Positions 62,519-64,000 of a stretch of DNA of 64,000 nt are shown piece by piece. How positions within the stretch are numbered: the stretch's first letter is position 1; each line of letters opens with the position of its first letter. The notes beneath the pieces were generated by a model, which saw only the letters and a list, made by a program, of their open reading frames with translations, was not told the DNA's origin and searched no databases. Position numbers and translations under genes: made by a program. This DNA comes from Albimonas marina (GTDB taxonomy: Bacteria; Pseudomonadota; Alphaproteobacteria; Rhodobacterales; Rhodobacteraceae): contig NZ_JARHUC010000003.1 in NCBI RefSeq assembly GCF_029223255.1, positions 558,001 to 622,000 on the forward strand, in the 5' to 3' direction.

Positions 62519-64000
62519 TGCGGCGTGCGATCCTGAGCCTCCTCGCGCCGCTGGCGCTGGCGGCCGCGATGCTGGCGGCCCAGCCGGCGGCGGCGCAGTT
62601 CTCGCTGCTGGGGCTGAAGAACGGGCTGGTGCAGTTCGTGCTGTCGCAGATCTCGGTCGAGGGCGAGTTCGAGATCACCGCCGACGGGGTCGAGGAGAAC
62701 GACGAGGGCCAGACCGAGCTGCGCGGCATCAAAATCGCCGACGGCGAGGGCGTGTGGTTCGAGGCGCAGAGCGCCTCGCTGCGCTGGAACGCGAGCCGGA
62801 TCCTGCGCGGCGAGGTCGAGATCTCGGACATCGCGCTGACGGGGATGCGGGTGCTGCGCACGCCGACGCCGCCGAAGGTGGAGGTGGTGGAGGATTCCGA
62901 GCTCGACCAGGCCGGGTTCGACCCGTTCGCCTGGCCGCGCTCCCCCATCACGGTGCGGGTCGAGAGCCTGCGCCTGGTCGACGCCTTCGTGGCCGAGGGG
63001 GTGTTCGCGCCGCAGTCGCTGGCCTTCGAGGCCACGGGATCCTTCCGCGACGAGGGGCAGATCCAGAGCCTGAAGCTCGACGTCGTGCGCACCGACGACG
63101 TGGAGGGGAACATCGCGCTGGAATACGTGCGCGACTTCTCGGACGAGAGCCTGAAGCTGGCGCTGAACGCCAAGGAGGCGCCGGGCGGGCTGGTGGCGGT
63201 GATGGGCGGGCTGCCCAACACCTCGGCCAGCTTCGTGACCCTCGACGCCTCTGGCCCGCTGGTGGACTGGAAGCTGGAGCTCGCCGCCGAGGTCGAGCAG
63301 GTGATCCGCGTCGACGGCAACGCGGTGATCGACGCGCAGGCGCCGGTGGCGGTGGACGCGGCGCTGGCGCTGGTTCCGGGGCCGGAGCTGTCGGAGCAGG
63401 CGCGCACGGCGCTGGGGGATCGGGCGATCCTCGACCTGTCGGTGCGCGAGGACGACGAGGGCGTGGTGCGGATCCAGACCGGCTCCTTCGCCTCGCCCTC
63501 GATCCAGGCCTCGGCCATCGGCACCTACCGGCGCGAGACGGGGGAGATGGATTTCGACCTGCGGCTGGCCGCCGGCGCGGTGATGTCGGAGGTGGCCGAG
63601 GGGGTCGACTTCGAGGCCGTCGGCTTCGACGGCGCGCTGAAGGGCGTGCCGGATGATTTCACCGCCTCGGGCGCGCTGACCCTGCGGGGGCTCGCGACCC
63701 AGCCCGCCGACATCGGCTCGGCGGCGCTGGAGGTGGCGGCGACGGTGCGCGGGCAGGAGCTGGAGGTGACCGCCGACGGCGACGCGACGGGCGTGCGGCT
63801 GGACCGGCTGGGGCCGGAGATCATGGGCGACACGAAGCTCGACGTCCGCGCGGTCTGGGGGCTGGAGAGCCAGCAGGCGCGGCTCGAGACCCTGTCGATC
63901 GAAAGCCCGCTGCTGTCGGTCTCGGCTCAGGGGCAGGCGGACGTGGCGCAGCAGACGGCGGCGCTGGACTACGAGGTCTCGACGCCCGATCTCGCGCCGG
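62518..64000 (+). CDS. tamB: Translocation and assembly module protein TamB, truncated by the window end
   Basis: The first 494 residues of a large inner-membrane-anchored periplasmic protein of the TamB/AsmA-like family, with no stop in the window. The N-terminal hydrophobic segment (about residues 4-25) ends in an AAAQ-like site, followed by the typical beta-rich DUF490-type repeats (ITADGVEENDEGQTELRGIKIADGEGVWFEAQSASLRWN; LTLRGLATQP). Identification rests on the tamA-tamB operon, coupled start and repeat pattern. Confidence 0.9.
   Translation, partial: MRRAILSLLAPLALAAAMLAAQPAAAQFSLLGLKNGLVQFVLSQISVEGEFEITADGVEENDEGQTELRGIKIADGEGVWFEAQSASLRWNASRILRGEVEISDIALTGMRVLRTPTPPKVEVVEDSELDQAGFDPFAWPRSPITVRVESLRLVDAFVAEGVFAPQSLAFEATGSFRDEGQIQSLKLDVVRTDDVEGNIALEYVRDFSDESLKLALNAKEAPGGLVAVMGGLPNTSASFVTLDASGPLVDWKLELAAEVEQVIRVDGNAVIDAQAPVAVDAALALVPGPELSEQARTALGDRAILDLSVREDDEGVVRIQTGSFASPSIQASAIGTYRRETGEMDFDLRLAAGAVMSEVAEGVDFEAVGFDGALKGVPDDFTASGALTLRGLATQPADIGSAALEVAATVRGQELEVTADGDATGVRLDRLGPEIMGDTKLDVRAVWGLESQQARLETLSIESPLLSVSAQGQADVAQQTAALDYEVSTPDLAP

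Overview
The window is very GC-rich (roughly 70 % by eye), with codon third positions almost always G or C. Three things point to an alphaproteobacterium of the order Rhodobacterales: a gene transfer agent (GTA) cluster of the Rhodobacter capsulatus type in the usual g1-to-g15 order, a pyruvate dehydrogenase E1 beta that carries its own lipoyl domain, and the rpsF-rpsR-rplI and hflK-hflC-DUF2065 gene orders. The genus cannot be fixed from the sequence alone.

Layout. 1-6.3 kb: msrQ (minus), then rpiA, gor, hflK, hflC and a DUF2065 protein (plus). 6.3-10.7 kb: a SARP/BTAD-type regulator with TPR-like repeats, divergent from an M3 oligopeptidase. 10.8-15.8 kb, all minus: purM-purN, a FabF-like ketoacyl synthase with a MarR regulator and a probable MarR operator/promoter between them, and the ribosomal operon rpsF-rpsR-rplI. 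16-17.2 kb: a secreted RTX-repeat protein with a cadherin-like tail. 17.5-22 kb: fatty-acid synthesis genes fabD-fabG-acpP-fabF, followed by mltG.

22.2-37.2 kb: a complete GTA structural operon with terminase, portal, protease, capsid, head-tail connectors, tail tube, tape measure, baseplate hub, NlpC/P60 peptidase, the very large g15 protein and a DUF2793 protein. It starts with a strong-looking promoter followed by an intrinsic-terminator-like hairpin ahead of g1. It has no integrase, repressor or lysis gene. One small gene between capsid and adaptor is not part of the R. capsulatus core order. cysE follows the cluster.

38.2-48.5 kb, all minus: pdhA-pdhB-pdhC, an FtsB/DivIC-like protein, a small membrane protein, eno, a Fur/Mur-type regulator, mazG, an operon of a MOSC protein and a phthalate-dioxygenase-reductase-type flavoprotein, and rplY. 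49.1-52 kb: lutABC for lactate oxidation. 52-54.3 kb: two unrecognised genes between two inverted copies of a repeat of about 400 bp. 54.3-64 kb: a zinc metallopeptidase, pyruvate carboxylase, an RsmC-type rRNA methyltransferase, tamA, and the start of tamB, which runs off the window.

The most unusual element is a family of long, nested palindromes of about 190 nt present in three intergenic copies (around 52.2, 54.0 and 59.1 kb). The copies differ by paired, compensating changes in opposite arms, which suggests that the folded form matters. No tRNA, rRNA, CRISPR array or insertion sequence was recognised.
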